A stretch of 64,000 bases of DNA from Myxococcota bacterium (GCA_023150875.1 JAKLKC010000034.1:1-64000); one strand, 5' to 3'. Shown: positions 16,618 to 30,338, counted from the stretch's first letter. Notes: a model not told the origin generated them from the letters alone. Program-made: numbers and translations.

Positions 16618-18419
16618 AGCCTCTTCTCCAGGCGGTTCAGGAGGTCCGCGACCTCGTCCAGGAAGGAGATCGGATCGACGCCGGACGCCCCCGGGGCGTA
16701 GCGTCCGGCCTCGGCCCGGTCCAGCAGGCGCCGCACCTCCTCGGGCAGGCCGTCGCCCACGCCCGCCTCCTCCAGGATCCGCCCCGCCTCGACGGGGGTC
16801 AGCGCCTCGCCGGCGACCCCGAGGCGGTCGCCCAGGAAGCCCCGGAGCGCCGCCGACCCGCCGTCCCACGCCGCGTCCCCCTGGCCGGCGGCCTGCTCCC
16901 GGCACGCCTTCAGGGCGGCCCGGGCCCGTCGTCCGGCGCCGCCGATCCGCTGCCGCCCCACGTCGGCGCGGCGGCGTCGATGGATCCGGGCGAGCACCCC
17001 CACGCCGAAGAGCAGGGGAGGCGCCGCCAGCCCGGCCAGGACCGCGGGGTGGTCCCCCACCGCCCCGTCCCGCAGCGCCCCCCGCCCGGTGTGGATGGGC
17101 AGGATGTCGTCGGCCAGCAGCTCCACCCTCCTCTGGTCGACCCGCAGAGCGGGGCTCCGCATGGAAGTCGCGGCCCCGGGGGCGCCGGGGGCCACCTCCA
17201 CCTTGAAGGGTCCGGCGGTCGCGGTGCGATAGGCCTTCGTCGCGGGGTCGAACCACGACAGGCTCACCGCCGGGACCACCAGCGCCCCCTCCACCGACGG
17301 CACGATGGCCTTGCGGATCACCGAGGTGCCGTGCAGGCCCGCCCCCTCCAGGTTCAGCTCGGTGACCGGCTGGTCCTCGTAGACCTTGTACCCTTCGCCC
17401 TCGGGCATCTCGATCCGCGCCGCCGAGACGTTCCCGAAGCCCTCGACCCGCAGCGTGAGGGTGACGGACTCCCCCAGGGCCACCCGCTCCTCCGACAGGG
17501 AGCCCTCCAGCGAGAAGCGCCCCACCAGGCCGGTGAACCCCGGCGGGCGGCCCTCCTCGGGCAGGGCCTTGACCTTCACCTTCACCCCGGGGGCCCGGAC
17601 CACCCGGGCCTCGGCGTTGCCCAGCCCGCCGAAGGGCAAGTTGCGGAAGAACGGATCGGAGCCGAAGGGGTCGGCGAAGCCGCCCCGCCGCGAGGTCGCC
17701 ACGTCGATCCGCGCGCCGGCCTCGGAGATCTCGTACTCGCCGGGGCGCATGGTGAACACCGGGATCCGGGCCTGCCACACCTGGTAGGTCCGGCCCCCGA
17801 TGGCCTGGGTGGTCTGGGACTGCTGGGGCTCGATGGAGGTCTCCCGCAGCAGGCCGCCGAGCTCGGGCAGGTCCCACCGGGGCTCGGACGAGGGCAGGGA
17901 GCTGGCCACCTTCAGGGTGTAGAGCAGGGGCTGGCCCACCCAGGCCTCCTCGGGCTCCACCGCCGCCCGGGCGAACAGCGGCGCCTCCTCCTGGCCCGAC
18001 GTGGCGGCGGAGTCCACCACCACCGTCAGCGCCTGGCTCGCCATGGGCACCCCGTCCACCCTCACCTTCACCGGGGGGATGGTGAGGGTGCCGGCCCGCT
18101 TGGGGAAGAGGTACCAGGTGAACACCACGCTGGCGGAGCGCCGGAAGTTCACCACCTCCACCCGGGTCTGCTGCCCCCCCTCCACCACCGAGAAGTCGGG
18201 CAGGCGGGGCAGCTCCGGCCGCCGGGCCTCGCCGGAGCCGGACACCACCAGCTCGTAGGTCAGGGACTGCCCCACCTCCCCCCGATCGGGCTCCACGGTG
18301 GCGTGGACCCGGGCCGGCGCCGCCGCCACCGGCGCGGGGGCGAGGCCGAGGGCCGCCACGGCCAGGGCGAGGCCCGCCATCGCCCGCCACCGCCAGGTCC
18401 CGCTCCTCCGTCCGCTCAT
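16614..18419 (-). CDS. batD: BatD-like protein
   Basis: A 601-residue exported protein. A signal peptide (cleavage after VAAA) is followed by the typical BatD opening (VHATVEPDRGEVGQSLTYELVVSG) and several Ig-like repeats, each starting with the same 'V-x-x-x-E-V-x-L-G-E-x-V/L-x-L/Y-x-L' pattern (EPEEAWVGQPLLYTLKV, LSEERVALGESVTLTLRV). One membrane helix near residue 480 (VLAGLAAPPLLFGVGVLA) precedes a cytoplasmic helical tail. It sits between batB/C (24 bases upstream) and batE (overlapping). It is likely a periplasmic scaffold for the BatA/BatB VWA proteins. Confidence 0.88.
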   Translation of the reverse strand: MSGRRSGTWRWRAMAGLALAVAALGLAPAPVAAAPARVHATVEPDRGEVGQSLTYELVVSGSGEARRPELPRLPDFSVVEGGQQTRVEVVNFRRSASVVFTWYLFPKRAGTLTIPPVKVRVDGVPMASQALTVVVDSAATSGQEEAPLFARAAVEPEEAWVGQPLLYTLKVASSLPSSEPRWDLPELGGLLRETSIEPQQSQTTQAIGGRTYQVWQARIPVFTMRPGEYEISEAGARIDVATSRRGGFADPFGSDPFFRNLPFGGLGNAEARVVRAPGVKVKVKALPEEGRPPGFTGLVGRFSLEGSLSEERVALGESVTLTLRVEGFGNVSAARIEMPEGEGYKVYEDQPVTELNLEGAGLHGTSVIRKAIVPSVEGALVVPAVSLSWFDPATKAYRTATAGPFKVEVAPGAPGAATSMRSPALRVDQRRVELLADDILPIHTGRGALRDGAVGDHPAVLAGLAAPPLLFGVGVLARIHRRRRADVGRQRIGGAGRRARAALKACREQAAGQGDAAWDGGSAALRGFLGDRLGVAGEALTPVEAGRILEEAGVGDGLPEEVRRLLDRAEAGRYAPGASGVDPISFLDEVADLLNRLEKRL

Positions 18420-18443
18420 GCCGGGCTCTCCTCGCGCGCCACC

Positions 18444-20378
18444 CTACCAGTCCTTCCCCCGGGAACGGGAGCCCCTGGGCCGCCCCTGGTACTTCCGCCG
18501 GTCCTCCTTGAGGCTCTGGAGCAGGCGTTCGGCCTCCTCGGGGGTGAGCTCCCCCTCGGCCAGCGGCGGCTCGTCGGCCTCGCCGGGGGGGGGCTCCTCC
18601 TCCCCGGTGGGCTCGGGGGAGGCGTCGGCGGGGGCGTCCCGCTCGCCCTCCCCCTCCCGCGGGGGAGGAGGCGGCTCGCCCTCGGCCTGCCGGGGGTCCC
18701 GCGGGCCGTCCCGCCGCTCCTGCTCCGACCCGTCGGGCGGCGGCTCCCCCTCCTCGCCCTTGCCCGCCTGCTGCTCCGGGCTCTGCTCCTGCCGGTCCTT
18801 CTTCTGCTGCGAGGACTCCGGCGGCTTCTGCTGGGCGGTCTGCTTCGCCTGCTCCATGCGGCGCTTCAGCTCCTCCCTCGCGTACTCCAGGTTGTGCTTC
18901 GCGTCCTCGTCCGCGGGAGCCAGCTCCACCGCCCGCTGGTACGCCTCGATGGCCTCCTCGAGGCGCCCCTGCTGGAAGCGGGCGTTGCCGATGTTGTACG
19001 TCGCCTTCTGCTCCAGCCGGGGATCCCGGGCGGCGCGGGCGTACGCCTGCTCCGCCTCGGCCCAGGCCCCGTTCCGGTAGTGCCCGGCCCCGACGTCGTA
19101 GTCCAGGCGCGGGTCCTCGGGCCGCTCCACCTGCGCGCCCAGGAACCCCTCCAGCGCCTTCTGGAAGAAGCCCTTGGCCCCCTCCTCGTCCCCCGCCTTC
19201 CTCGCGGCCTCCCCCCGCTGGTAGGCCGCCCACCCCTCCCTCAGGGACTTGCCGGTGAAGGGCGGGTCCTCCGCCAGGGCGGAGGCGGGCGAAGCGACGG
19301 CGGCGGTCAGGGCGAGCGCGGCCCACGCCGCCGCTCCCCGGGACGGCGCCCTCGCGGGGACCGACTCCAACCCCGCTCCCGCCCGGCGCCGCCGGGCGCG
19401 CCCCAGCCAGCTCTCGGCGAAGAGCAGGGCCAGGGCGGCGGCGAGGGGCCACTGGAAGCGCTCCTCCCACCGCTTCTGGCGCGTGGAGGCCAGGTCCCGC
19501 TGCTCCATCCGCTCGCGGATGTCCCGCAGGTAGATCTCCTGCAGGTCCATGTCCCCGGACACCGAGCGGACGTAGGCGCCCCCGGTCTCCAGGGCGATCT
19601 TCTGGAGGGCCGACTCGTCCAGGCGCGACATGACCATCTCGCCGCCCCGAGCCTTGTGGAAGCCCCCCCCCTCCGCGGCGGGGATGGGGGCCCCCTCGCC
19701 TCCGCCGATCCCCACCGTGAAGATCCGCACCCCCGCCTCCTTGGCCTTCCTGGCGGCCTCCAGGCCACGGCCCTCGTTGTCCTCGCCGTCGGTGATGAGG
19801 ATCACGGCCTTTCCGGTGTGGGAGGCGGGGTCGAACGCCTTGACCGCCGCGTCCACGGCCGCCCCCAGGTCGGTCCCCTGCACCGGCACCAGGTCGGTGT
19901 CCAGGGCGTCCAGGAAGACGTGGAAGACGCCGTAGTCCAGGGTGAGGGGCACCTGCACGTAGGCGACCCCCGCGAAGGCCACGAGGCCCACCCGATCCCC
20001 CTGCATCATGTCGATGAGGTCCTGGATCTCCCTCTTCGCCCTCTCCAGGCGGCTGGGCTGGACGTCCTGGGCCAGCATGGAGCGGGACAGGTCCAGGGCC
20101 ACCACGACGTCGACCCCCTTCCGGCGGATCTCCTCCCACTGGAAGCCCCAGCGCGGGCCCGCGGCGGCGAAGGCCAGCAACCCCACCGCCAGGAGGAAGA
20201 GGGTGGCTCGGGCGGCGTGCCACGAGGGGTTGGCGCCGGTGAGGAGCTCCCGGAACTGCTCCATCCGGGCGAACCGCTCCATGGCCCGGCGCCGCCGGCC
20301 GTGGGACCACACGCCCAAGGCCAGCAGGACCGGCAACAGCCACAGCAGCGCGAATGCCCAGGGGTGCGTGAACTGCAT
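18444..20378 (-). CDS. batB: Fused BatB-BatC: VWA domain plus TPR protein
   Basis: A 644-residue protein joining two usually separate Bat proteins. The N-terminus has a membrane helix (FALLWLLPVLLALGVW), a second helix near residue 60, and a VWA domain with an intact MIDAS (DLSRSM, later TDGED) and a third helix near 305. After a second signal-like segment (WAALALTAAVASPASALA) comes a periplasmic BatC part. This has TPRs (YRNGAWAEAEQAYARAARD, GNARFQQGRLEEAIEAYQRA) and a long Gln/Glu/Pro-rich low-complexity tail ending in a basic RGRPRGSRSRGKDW-like segment. The order batA-batB/C-batD-batE is conserved for the family. Confidence 0.88.
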   Translation of the reverse strand: MQFTHPWAFALLWLLPVLLALGVWSHGRRRRAMERFARMEQFRELLTGANPSWHAARATLFLLAVGLLAFAAAGPRWGFQWEEIRRKGVDVVVALDLSRSMLAQDVQPSRLERAKREIQDLIDMMQGDRVGLVAFAGVAYVQVPLTLDYGVFHVFLDALDTDLVPVQGTDLGAAVDAAVKAFDPASHTGKAVILITDGEDNEGRGLEAARKAKEAGVRIFTVGIGGGEGAPIPAAEGGGFHKARGGEMVMSRLDESALQKIALETGGAYVRSVSGDMDLQEIYLRDIRERMEQRDLASTRQKRWEERFQWPLAAALALLFAESWLGRARRRRAGAGLESVPARAPSRGAAAWAALALTAAVASPASALAEDPPFTGKSLREGWAAYQRGEAARKAGDEEGAKGFFQKALEGFLGAQVERPEDPRLDYDVGAGHYRNGAWAEAEQAYARAARDPRLEQKATYNIGNARFQQGRLEEAIEAYQRAVELAPADEDAKHNLEYAREELKRRMEQAKQTAQQKPPESSQQKKDRQEQSPEQQAGKGEEGEPPPDGSEQERRDGPRDPRQAEGEPPPPPREGEGERDAPADASPEPTGEEEPPPGEADEPPLAEGELTPEEAERLLQSLKEDRRKYQGRPRGSRSRGKDW

Positions 20379-20398
20379 GGTTCAGGTCCGCCCGCGGA

Positions 20399-21400
20399 TC
20401 ACGGGATCCGCCGGAAGCGGGTGTTGGCCAGGCCGAACTCCGCCAGCAGGAGCAGGAGCCCCAGCGCCAGGGGCGTGGGGTAGAGCTCCTCGTAGCGGGT
20501 GAACTCCCGGGTCTTGATCTCGGTCTTCTCCATCTGGTCGATGGTCCGGTAGATCTCCAGCAGGCTCTGGGTGTCGGTGGCGCGGAAGAAGCGCCCCCCG
20601 GTGACCTCGGCGATCCGGGCGAGGGTCTCCTCGTCGAGGTCGGCGTCCTGGTAGACGATCCGCCGGCCCAGCAGGCCGTCCACCAGGAAGGGCGCCTTGC
20701 CCCGGGTCCCCACGCCGATGGTGTAGACCTTCACCCCGTAGGTCCGGGCGATCCGCGCCGCCTGCTCGGGCTCGATGGCCCCGGCGTTGTTCCTGCCGTC
20801 GGTGAGGAGCACCACGATCCGGCTCTTGCTCTTGGCGTCCTTCAGCCGCTGGACCGCGGTGCCCAGGGCCGTGCCGATGGCGGTCCCGTCGCCGACCATG
20901 CCGATCCGCAGGTCGTCCAGCAGGGTGAGGAGGATCCCGTAGTCGATGGTGAGGGGGCACTGGGTGATGGCGTCCAGGCCGAAGACCACCAGCCCGATCC
21001 GGTCGTTGACCCGCCTCTCGATGAAGTCCCGGACCACGTTCTTGCTGACGTCCAGGCGGGTGACGGACTCGCCCCCCACCTGGAAGTCCAGGGCCTTCAT
21101 CGAGCCCGAGGTGTCGACGACGAGCTGGATGTCCACCCCCTCGGAGATCACCTCCTCCTGCTTCGTCCCCCCCTGGGGGCGAGCCCAGGCGACCACGAGC
21201 AGGGCCAGCGCCGCGAAGCGCAGGGCGGTCAGGCCGTGGCGGGCGAACCAACCCGGGCGGCGGCCGACCTGCCGCAGCAGGGACACCGCGGAGTAACGCA
21301 CCCGCCCGCTCCCCGTCCCCCGGAGCACCCGGACCAGCAGCGGGATCAGCGCCAGCAGGGCGAGCAGGGCGAGGGGGTCCTCGAAGCGCCAGGTGTTCAC
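20399..21400 (-). CDS. batA: BatA-like VWA domain membrane protein
   Basis: A 333-residue inner-membrane protein. Two N-terminal hydrophobic segments (ALLALLALIPLLVRVL and LTALRFAALALLVVAWA) flank the typical BatA opening. The VWA domain has a complete MIDAS (VVDTSGSM, GTAIGTAL, LLTDGRNNAG), and a C-terminal membrane helix (PLALGLLLLLAEFGL) ends the protein. The GTG start overlaps the stop of the upstream gene by four bases (GTGA), indicating coupling. VWA-MIDAS domains bind protein partners in a metal-dependent way, often together with MoxR ATPases such as the one encoded first in this operon. Confidence 0.88.
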   Translation of the reverse strand: MNTWRFEDPLALLALLALIPLLVRVLRGTGSGRVRYSAVSLLRQVGRRPGWFARHGLTALRFAALALLVVAWARPQGGTKQEEVISEGVDIQLVVDTSGSMKALDFQVGGESVTRLDVSKNVVRDFIERRVNDRIGLVVFGLDAITQCPLTIDYGILLTLLDDLRIGMVGDGTAIGTALGTAVQRLKDAKSKSRIVVLLTDGRNNAGAIEPEQAARIARTYGVKVYTIGVGTRGKAPFLVDGLLGRRIVYQDADLDEETLARIAEVTGGRFFRATDTQSLLEIYRTIDQMEKTEIKTREFTRYEELYPTPLALGLLLLLAEFGLANTRFRRIP

Positions 21401-22445
21401 GCCCCCCCTCCGGGGACCCGCCGGACCGCGGCCTCCGCCCGGACCGGCTCCTCCGGCTCCGGGACGGGCGCCGTGGCCTCCACGAGCTGGCGCGCCGCCC
21501 GCGCCCACCCCTCGACCTCGGCCGCGGGGCGGACCTGCTCGGCGAACTTCACGAGGTCGGATCCCACCAGGGTGGCCCGCACCACCTCCTCCCGGGCCGC
21601 CCCCAGCTCGGGGGCCGCCTGGGGGAGCCGGCTCAGCAGCTCCTCGGTGGTGGACTCCACCGCCGGGAACGCGAAGCGGTCCTCCAGGTAGCGCCGGAGG
21701 ACCTCGCTCAGCCGGAAGGCGAACTCCTTCTGCCGGCCCGTGGCCAGCAGGTCCGAGCGCAGGAGCCTGTCCAGGTCCCGGAGCGCCACCTCGTGGGGAG
21801 GAGGGGGAGGCGCCTCCGGGGTCCGCCGCCGCCGCCGCGCCCAAGCGTAGGCCAGCGCGGCCAGCGCCAGCGCCGCCGCCACGGCCCCCACCGCCCAGGC
21901 CACCCAGCGGAGATCGGGGTCCGGCGCGATGGGGGGGGCGATGTCCCGCAGCCCTTCCCGGGCCGGGGCGCCCTCCTCATCCCCTTCCCGCCCCTCGGGC
22001 GCGGCGGGGCCCGCGACCTCGATGAGCACCTGGCCCGAGTGGGCCTCCCCCGCCGTCCCGTCGGCCAGGGTGTAGGGGACCGGCACGGGGGGGACCGCGT
22101 AGGTGCCGGCCGCGTCGGCGGTGACGACGTAGCGCTTCTCCACCCGGTGGCGCCCCCCCTCCACCCGGGGCCCGTCGGTGGCCTGCTCCGCCACCTTCGG
22201 CCCGGCGACGGCGGCGCCGAACTCCGGCACCTCCACCGTCACCCCCTCCGCCCAGTCGACGACGAAGGTGAGGGTGGCCCTCTCCCCCGGAGCGAGGCGG
22301 GCCCGGTCCACCCGGGTCTCCACCCGCACGGGCGGCTCCGAGGGGATGCCCGCCGGAGGCTCTCCCGCGGCCCCTCCGGCCCCGAGGCCCGGCGTCGCCA
22401 GGGCGATGCTTGCGGCCAGCACCCCCAGCGCGGCCCACCCGGCCC

Positions 22446-22449
<4 letters not shown>
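21397..22449 (-). CDS. BatD/DUF4381-like membrane protein
   Basis: A 350-residue protein of the moxR-bat operon. A signal peptide is followed by an Ig-like domain of BatD type (VRVETRVDRARLAPGERATL). An acidic linker, one membrane helix (residues about 180-205, VAWAVGAVAAALALAALAYA) and a cytoplasmic helical domain follow (LRDLDRLLRSDLLATGRQ, FRLSEVLRRYLEDRFAFPAV, STTEELLSRL), which is the pattern of DUF4381 proteins. It overlaps both neighbours by four bases (GTGA on each side). The function is unknown; by position it links DUF58 and the VWA protein BatA. Confidence 0.75.
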
Positions 22450-23405
<956 letters not shown>

Positions 23406-23424
23406 GGCTCGGGCTCCCGACGGA

Positions 23425-24417
23425 TCAGGGCACGGGGACGCGGGCGAGGATCCTCTCGACGACGGCGTCGGGGGTGAGCTCCTCGGCCTCGGCCTCGTAG
23501 GTGAGGATCACCCGGTGGCGCAGGACGTCGGCGGCGATGGACTTGACGTCCTGGGGGGTGACGAAGGCCCGCCCCTGGAGGAAGGCCCAGGCCCGCGCCG
23601 CGGTCTGGAGGTAGATCGAGGCCCGGGGCGAGGCGCCGAACTGGATGAGGCTCGCCAGGTCGCCGAGCCCGAATGCCTTGGGGTCGCGGGTGGCGTGGAC
23701 GAGGTCCACGATGTAGTCCACGAGGCGGTCGTCCAGGTGGACCCTCCCCAGGGCCTCCCGGGCGGCCAGGATGGCCCCGGGGTCGATCACCGGCTGGACC
23801 TCGGGGAAGCCGGCGCCGGCGCGCTTGACGATCTCCTTCTCCTCGGCGCGGGTCGGATAACCGACCCGGAGCTTGAGCATGAAGCGGTCGACCTGGGCCT
23901 CGGGCAGGGGGTAGGTGCCCTCCTGCTCGATGGGGTTCTGGGTCGCCAGCACCAGGAAGGGATCGGGCAGGGGAAAGGTGGTCTCGCCGATGGTGACCTG
24001 CCGCTCCTGCATCGCCTCCAGCAGGGCGGACTGGACCTTGGCCGGGGCGCGGTTGATCTCGTCCGCCAGCACGATGTTGGCGAAGATCGGCCCCTTCTTG
24101 ATGGTGAACTCCCCCCGCTGGGGCTGGTAGACCTGGGTGCCGACCAGGTCCGCGGGGAGCAGGTCGGGGGTGAACTGGATCCGCCGGAAGTGGGTGTGGA
24201 TCGCGGTGGCCAGGGCCTTGACCGCCGTGGTCTTGGCCAGGCCCGGCACCCCCTCCAGCAGCAGGTGGCCCGACGTCAGCAGGCCCAGCAGCAGGCGGTC
24301 CATGAGGTAGGACTGGCCGACGACGACGCGGCCCAGCTCCTGGCGGAGCCGGCCGAGGAAGGCCCCGGCCTGGGCCACCTCCCGGTTCGCCTGGTCCAGA
24401 TCGAATGCAGGGTTCAC
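23425..24417 (-). CDS. MoxR-family AAA+ ATPase
   Basis: A 330-residue ATPase heading the bat operon. Walker A is EGVPGLAKTT and Walker B is VLADEINRA. Sensor 1 (VLATQNPIEQEGTYPLPEAQ) and the arginine-finger region (DRFMLKL) are intact. The GTG at 24417 follows AGGAG with six-base spacing; an ATG at 24519 is in frame but lacks this site and would add a non-conserved tail. MoxR ATPases assist folding or metal insertion of partner proteins through VWA co-factors, here probably BatA, BatB/C and DUF58. The upstream 170 bases hold no clear promoter. Confidence 0.92.
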   Translation of the reverse strand: MNPAFDLDQANREVAQAGAFLGRLRQELGRVVVGQSYLMDRLLLGLLTSGHLLLEGVPGLAKTTAVKALATAIHTHFRRIQFTPDLLPADLVGTQVYQPQRGEFTIKKGPIFANIVLADEINRAPAKVQSALLEAMQERQVTIGETTFPLPDPFLVLATQNPIEQEGTYPLPEAQVDRFMLKLRVGYPTRAEEKEIVKRAGAGFPEVQPVIDPGAILAAREALGRVHLDDRLVDYIVDLVHATRDPKAFGLGDLASLIQFGASPRASIYLQTAARAWAFLQGRAFVTPQDVKSIAADVLRHRVILTYEAEAEELTPDAVVERILARVPVP

Positions 24418-24588
24418 GCGGGCTCCTGAAGGGCTGGCCCCGGCAGGTCGGGGGCCGACAACGGCGCATGGTACGCAGCCAGGGGCTCGTTGAACACCCG
24501 AGGGCGCCGGGACTTCCACGGTCGCCCCCGGGCGGCCGCCGGCGGGACGCCCCTCCCACCGCCCCTACGGCGAAGCGGACGGCGTCCG

Positions 24589-25731
24589 CTAGCCGAAGGT
24601 CTTGTCCAGGAAGTCCCGGAGGGCGCCCTTGCCCTTGCCGGACCGGCCGCCACGGCCCAGCGGGGTGCCGGGGCCCTCGATCTCCGCGAACTCCTGGAGC
24701 AGCTCCTTCTGCCTCTCGGTGAGGCGGGTGGGCGTCCGCACCGAGAGCTGCATGACCTGGTCGCCCCGGGCGCCCCCCCGCACCGACGGGATCCCCTTGC
24801 CCCGGAGCCGGAAGACCTCGCCCGCCTGGGTGCCGGGGGGGATCTTCAGCTTGTCCTGGCCGTCGAGGGTGGGCACGTCCACCTCGGCCCCCAGGGCCGC
24901 CTGGGGGAAGCTGACCTCGACGGTGCACAGCACGTCGTCCCCCCGCCTCTCGAAGAGGGGGTGGGAGCGGACGTGCAGGAATACGTAGAGGTCGCCGGGG
25001 GGGGCGCCGGAGTCGCCGGGCTCCCCCTCCCCCTGGAGGCGCAGCCGCATCCCGGTGTCCACCCCCGGGGGCACGGTGACGGTGAGCTTCCGGGTCCGGG
25101 CGACCTTCCCGGAGCCCCGGCACGAGTCGCAGGGATCGCTGATCACGCTCCCCCTGCCCCGGCAGTGGGGACACGCCGTCTGCATCTGCACCATGGCGAT
25201 GCGCTGGAACACCACGCCCCGGCCCCCGCAGGTCTGGCAGTTCCGGGGGGAGGTGCCCGGCCGCGCGCCGCTGCCCGAGCAGGTGCCGCAGGGCTCGTCC
25301 CGGGTGACGTCGATCTCCCGCGTACACCCGAAGGCGGCCTCGTTGAACTCCAGCTCCAGGTCGAAGCGCAGGCTCTCCCCCTGCCGAGGCCCCCCGCGGC
25401 GCCGCCCGCCGCCCATGCCCCCGAACCCGAACATCTCCCCGAACAGGTCCCCGAAGCTGGCGAAGATCTCGTCGACCCCTTGGAACCCTTGGAAGCCCTG
25501 GTTCCCGAGCCCCTCGTGCCCGAAGCGATCGTAGGTCTGCCTCTTCTCGGCGTGGGAGAGGACCTCGTAGGCCTCGGCCGCCTCCTTGAACCGCTGCTCC
25601 GCTTCGGCGTCCCCGGGGTTGCGGTCGGGGTGATGCTCCATCGCCAGCTTGCGGTACGCCTTCTTGACCTCGTCCGGGGTCGCGCCCCGGCTCACGCCCA
25701 GGACCTCGTAGTAGTCTCGCTTGCCGGCCAC
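24589..25731 (-). CDS. dnaJ: Chaperone protein DnaJ
   Basis: A 380-residue type I Hsp40 that stimulates DnaK ATPase and delivers substrates. The J domain ([20 protein letters not shown] with the HPD motif) is followed by a Gly/Phe region ([19 protein letters not shown]). The zinc domain has all four CxxCxGxG repeats ([32 protein letters not shown]), and the C-terminal substrate-binding domains follow. The GTG at 25731 gives the canonical [12 protein letters not shown] start and follows GGGAG. It lies 189 bases downstream of dnaK on the same strand, the usual order. Confidence 0.96.
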   Translation of the reverse strand: MAGKRDYYEVLGVSRGATPDEVKKAYRKLAMEHHPDRNPGDAEAEQRFKEAAEAYEVLSHAEKRQTYDRFGHEGLGNQGFQGFQGVDEIFASFGDLFGEMFGFGGMGGGRRRGGPRQGESLRFDLELEFNEAAFGCTREIDVTRDEPCGTCSGSGARPGTSPRNCQTCGGRGVVFQRIAMVQMQTACPHCRGRGSVISDPCDSCRGSGKVARTRKLTVTVPPGVDTGMRLRLQGEGEPGDSGAPPGDLYVFLHVRSHPLFERRGDDVLCTVEVSFPQAALGAEVDVPTLDGQDKLKIPPGTQAGEVFRLRGKGIPSVRGGARGDQVMQLSVRTPTRLTERQKELLQEFAEIEGPGTPLGRGGRSGKGKGALRDFLDKTFG

Positions 25732-25920
25732 TCGGGCGCTCCCAGCGGACCGCCGCCCCCCCCCGCGACCCTTCGGGATCGCCTGGGGGCCAGGTCCGCG
25801 CGTGGAAAAGGGGCGACGGCGACCCGCCGCGGACCGCCGCCGCCCCAAGCTCTTCTCGTCGTGGTCCGCCGCGCCGGGGGACGCGGGGAAGCACCCCGTT
25901 CCCCGGGCCCGGCCCGCCGA

Positions 25921-27825
25921 TCAGGCCTCCTCGTACTCCGCGTCGATCACGTCGTCGGGTCCCGCCCCCGGCCGCCCGCCAGCGCCCGCGGTCGCCCCCG
26001 GACCGGCCTGGCCGCCCTCCGCCTCCGCGGCGCCCTTGTACATCGCCTCCGCCATCTCGTGGAGGGTCTTCTCGAGGGCCTCCTTCGCGGCCACGATGCG
26101 GCCGGCGTCCTCCCCCTCGAGGGCCTTGCGGGCGTCGGCGACCTGGGCGTCGATGCGGCTGCGCACCTCCGCCGGCAGCTTGTCGCCGTGCTCCTTCACC
26201 TGCTTCTCGGCGCCGTAGACCATGTTGTCCAGCAGGTTGCGCTGCTCGATCTGCTCCCTGCGGGCGCGGTCCTCGGACTCGTGCTCCGAGGCCTCCCGCA
26301 CCATCCGCTCCACCTCCTCCTTGCCCAGGCCCGAGCTGGCGGTGATGGAGATCTTCTGCTCCTTGCCGGTGGCCTTGTCCTTGGCGCCGACGTGGACGAT
26401 GCCGTTCACGTCGATGCTGAACTTCACCTCGATCTGGGGCACGCCCCGGGGGGCGGACGGGATCCCCACGAGCTGGAACCGGCCCAGGGTCTTGTTGTCC
26501 CGGGCCATGGGCCTCTCGCCCTGGAGCACGTGGATGTCCACGGCGGTCTGGCTGTCGCTGGCGGTGCTGAAGACCTCGGACTTGTCCACGGGGATCCGGG
26601 TGTTGCGGGGCACCAGCACCGTCATCACGCCGCCCAGGGTCTCGATGCCCAGGCTGAGCGGAGTGACGTCCACCAGCAGCACGTCCCGGACCTGGCCCGA
26701 GATCACGCCCCCCTGGATGGCCGCGCCCACGGCGACCACCTCGTCGGGGTTGACGCTCTTGTTGGGGGCCTTGCCGAAGAAGTCCTGGACCACCTGCTGG
26801 ACCTTGGGGATCCGGGTGGAGCCGCCGACCAGCACCACCTCGTCGATCTGGCTGGGCTGGAGCCCGGCGTCCTTCAGGGCCTTGCGGCAGGGCTCGATGG
26901 TCCGCTGGATGATGTCCTCGATCATCTGCTCGAACTTGGAGCGGGACAGGCGGACCTGGAGGTGCTTGGGGCCCGAGGCGTCGGCGGTGAGGAACGGGAG
27001 GTTGATCTCCGTCTCCTGGGCGCTGGACAGCTCGATCTTGGCCTTCTCCGCCGCCTCCTTCAGCCGCTGGAGCACCATCTTGTCCCGGCTGACGTCCAGC
27101 CCCGTGTCCTTCTTGAACTCGGCGTTGAGCCAGTCGATGATCTTCTGATCGACGTCGTCGCCGCCCAGGTGGGTGTCCCCCGAGGTCGACTTCACGTCGA
27201 CGACCCCCTCGCCCACCTCGAGGATGGAGATGTCGAAGGTGCCGCCGCCGAAGTCGTAGACCGCGATGGTCTCCTCCTTCTTCTTGTCCAGCCCGTAGGC
27301 GAGGGCGGCGGCGGTGGGCTCGTTGATGATGCGGCGCACCTCCAGCCCGGCGATCTTCCCGGCGTCCTTGGTCGCCTGGCGCTCGGCGTCGTTGAAGTAC
27401 GCGGGGACGGTGATCACGGCCTCGGTGACCGACTCCCCGAGGTACTCCTCCGCGGCCCTCTTGAGCTTCTGGAGGATCATCGCCGAGATCTCGGGGGGGG
27501 AGTACTTGCGGCCCTGGATGTCCACGGAGGCGTCGCCGTTCTCGCCCGGGACGACCGTGTAGGGGACCCGCTTGACCTCGCCGGGGACGTCGGCGAAGCG
27601 CTGGCCCATGAAGCGCTTGATGGAGAAGACGGTGTTCAGGGGGTTGGTGATGGCCTGGCGGCGGGCGACCTGCCCGACGAGGCGCTCCCCGTCCTTGGTG
27701 AACGCGACCACCGACGGGGTGGTGCGGCCCCCCTCCTCGTTGGTGAGCACCTTCGCCTCGGTGCCTTCCATGACCGCGACCACGGAGTTCGTGGTCCCGA
27801 GATCGATGCCGATGATCTTCCCCAT
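25921..27825 (-). CDS. dnaK: Chaperone protein DnaK (Hsp70)
   Basis: A 634-residue Hsp70 of standard length. The ATPase domain starts [20 protein letters not shown], with phosphate loops [14 protein letters not shown] and [13 protein letters not shown]. The substrate domain ([20 protein letters not shown]) and the lid follow, ending in [11 protein letters not shown], which matches the EEVD-like acidic tail of bacterial DnaK. The ATG at 27825 follows AGAGGAG. An in-frame ATG ten codons earlier (27855) lacks a ribosome-binding site. No grpE is seen in the window. Confidence 0.97.
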   Translation of the reverse strand: MGKIIGIDLGTTNSVVAVMEGTEAKVLTNEEGGRTTPSVVAFTKDGERLVGQVARRQAITNPLNTVFSIKRFMGQRFADVPGEVKRVPYTVVPGENGDASVDIQGRKYSPPEISAMILQKLKRAAEEYLGESVTEAVITVPAYFNDAERQATKDAGKIAGLEVRRIINEPTAAALAYGLDKKKEETIAVYDFGGGTFDISILEVGEGVVDVKSTSGDTHLGGDDVDQKIIDWLNAEFKKDTGLDVSRDKMVLQRLKEAAEKAKIELSSAQETEINLPFLTADASGPKHLQVRLSRSKFEQMIEDIIQRTIEPCRKALKDAGLQPSQIDEVVLVGGSTRIPKVQQVVQDFFGKAPNKSVNPDEVVAVGAAIQGGVISGQVRDVLLVDVTPLSLGIETLGGVMTVLVPRNTRIPVDKSEVFSTASDSQTAVDIHVLQGERPMARDNKTLGRFQLVGIPSAPRGVPQIEVKFSIDVNGIVHVGAKDKATGKEQKISITASSGLGKEEVERMVREASEHESEDRARREQIEQRNLLDNMVYGAEKQVKEHGDKLPAEVRSRIDAQVADARKALEGEDAGRIVAAKEALEKTLHEMAEAMYKGAAEAEGGQAGPGATAGAGGRPGAGPDDVIDAEYEEA

Positions 27826-27897
27826 CGCTGCTCCTCTCGCCGGCGCGGTCCCCACAGGATTCCCGGGCCATCGCCCGCCATCTCGGACTGAGAGTGG

Positions 27898-27952
27898 GAC
27901 GCGCCATATGGCCGGCGCGTCGGGAAGCTAATCACCCACCCCCCCCTGTCAA
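27898..27952 (-). promoter_or_regulatory. dnaK promoter with palindromic operator-like site
   Basis: On the minus strand a -35 TTGACA (27947-27952) stands 16 bases from a weak -10 TAGCTT (27925-27930). Immediately downstream, spanning the expected start, is a perfect inverted repeat: GACGCGCC (27898-27905), eight bases, GGCGCGTC (27914-27921). It is not a CIRCE element (no TTAGCACTC), so it would be a different heat-shock operator if functional. The rest of 27826-28188, the divergent dnaK-groES spacer, holds the groES promoter and no gene. Confidence 0.6.
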
Positions 27953-28064
27953 GAAAGCGCGCGGGCCCGTCGGCATCGCGCCCGCGGGAGGCCGTCCGGA
28001 CGGTGAGGCTCCGGGTTCCTCCGTCCCGGTGATTTATGTATCACGCGCGCGCGCGACGCTCTGA

Positions 28065-30266
<2,202 letters not shown>

Positions 30267-30338
30267 CCGCCCCTCGCGTCTCCCGGGTCGTCTCCGGGGG
30301 CTCCCCGCCCCCGGGGGCGTCCCGGCCCGGACGGATCG

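Noticed and set aside
15835-20343. Single 1502-codon frame covering the bat genes
   Set aside because: Only its last part (batE, from the TTG at 16617) is real; the rest is an out-of-frame shadow of batD and batB/C.
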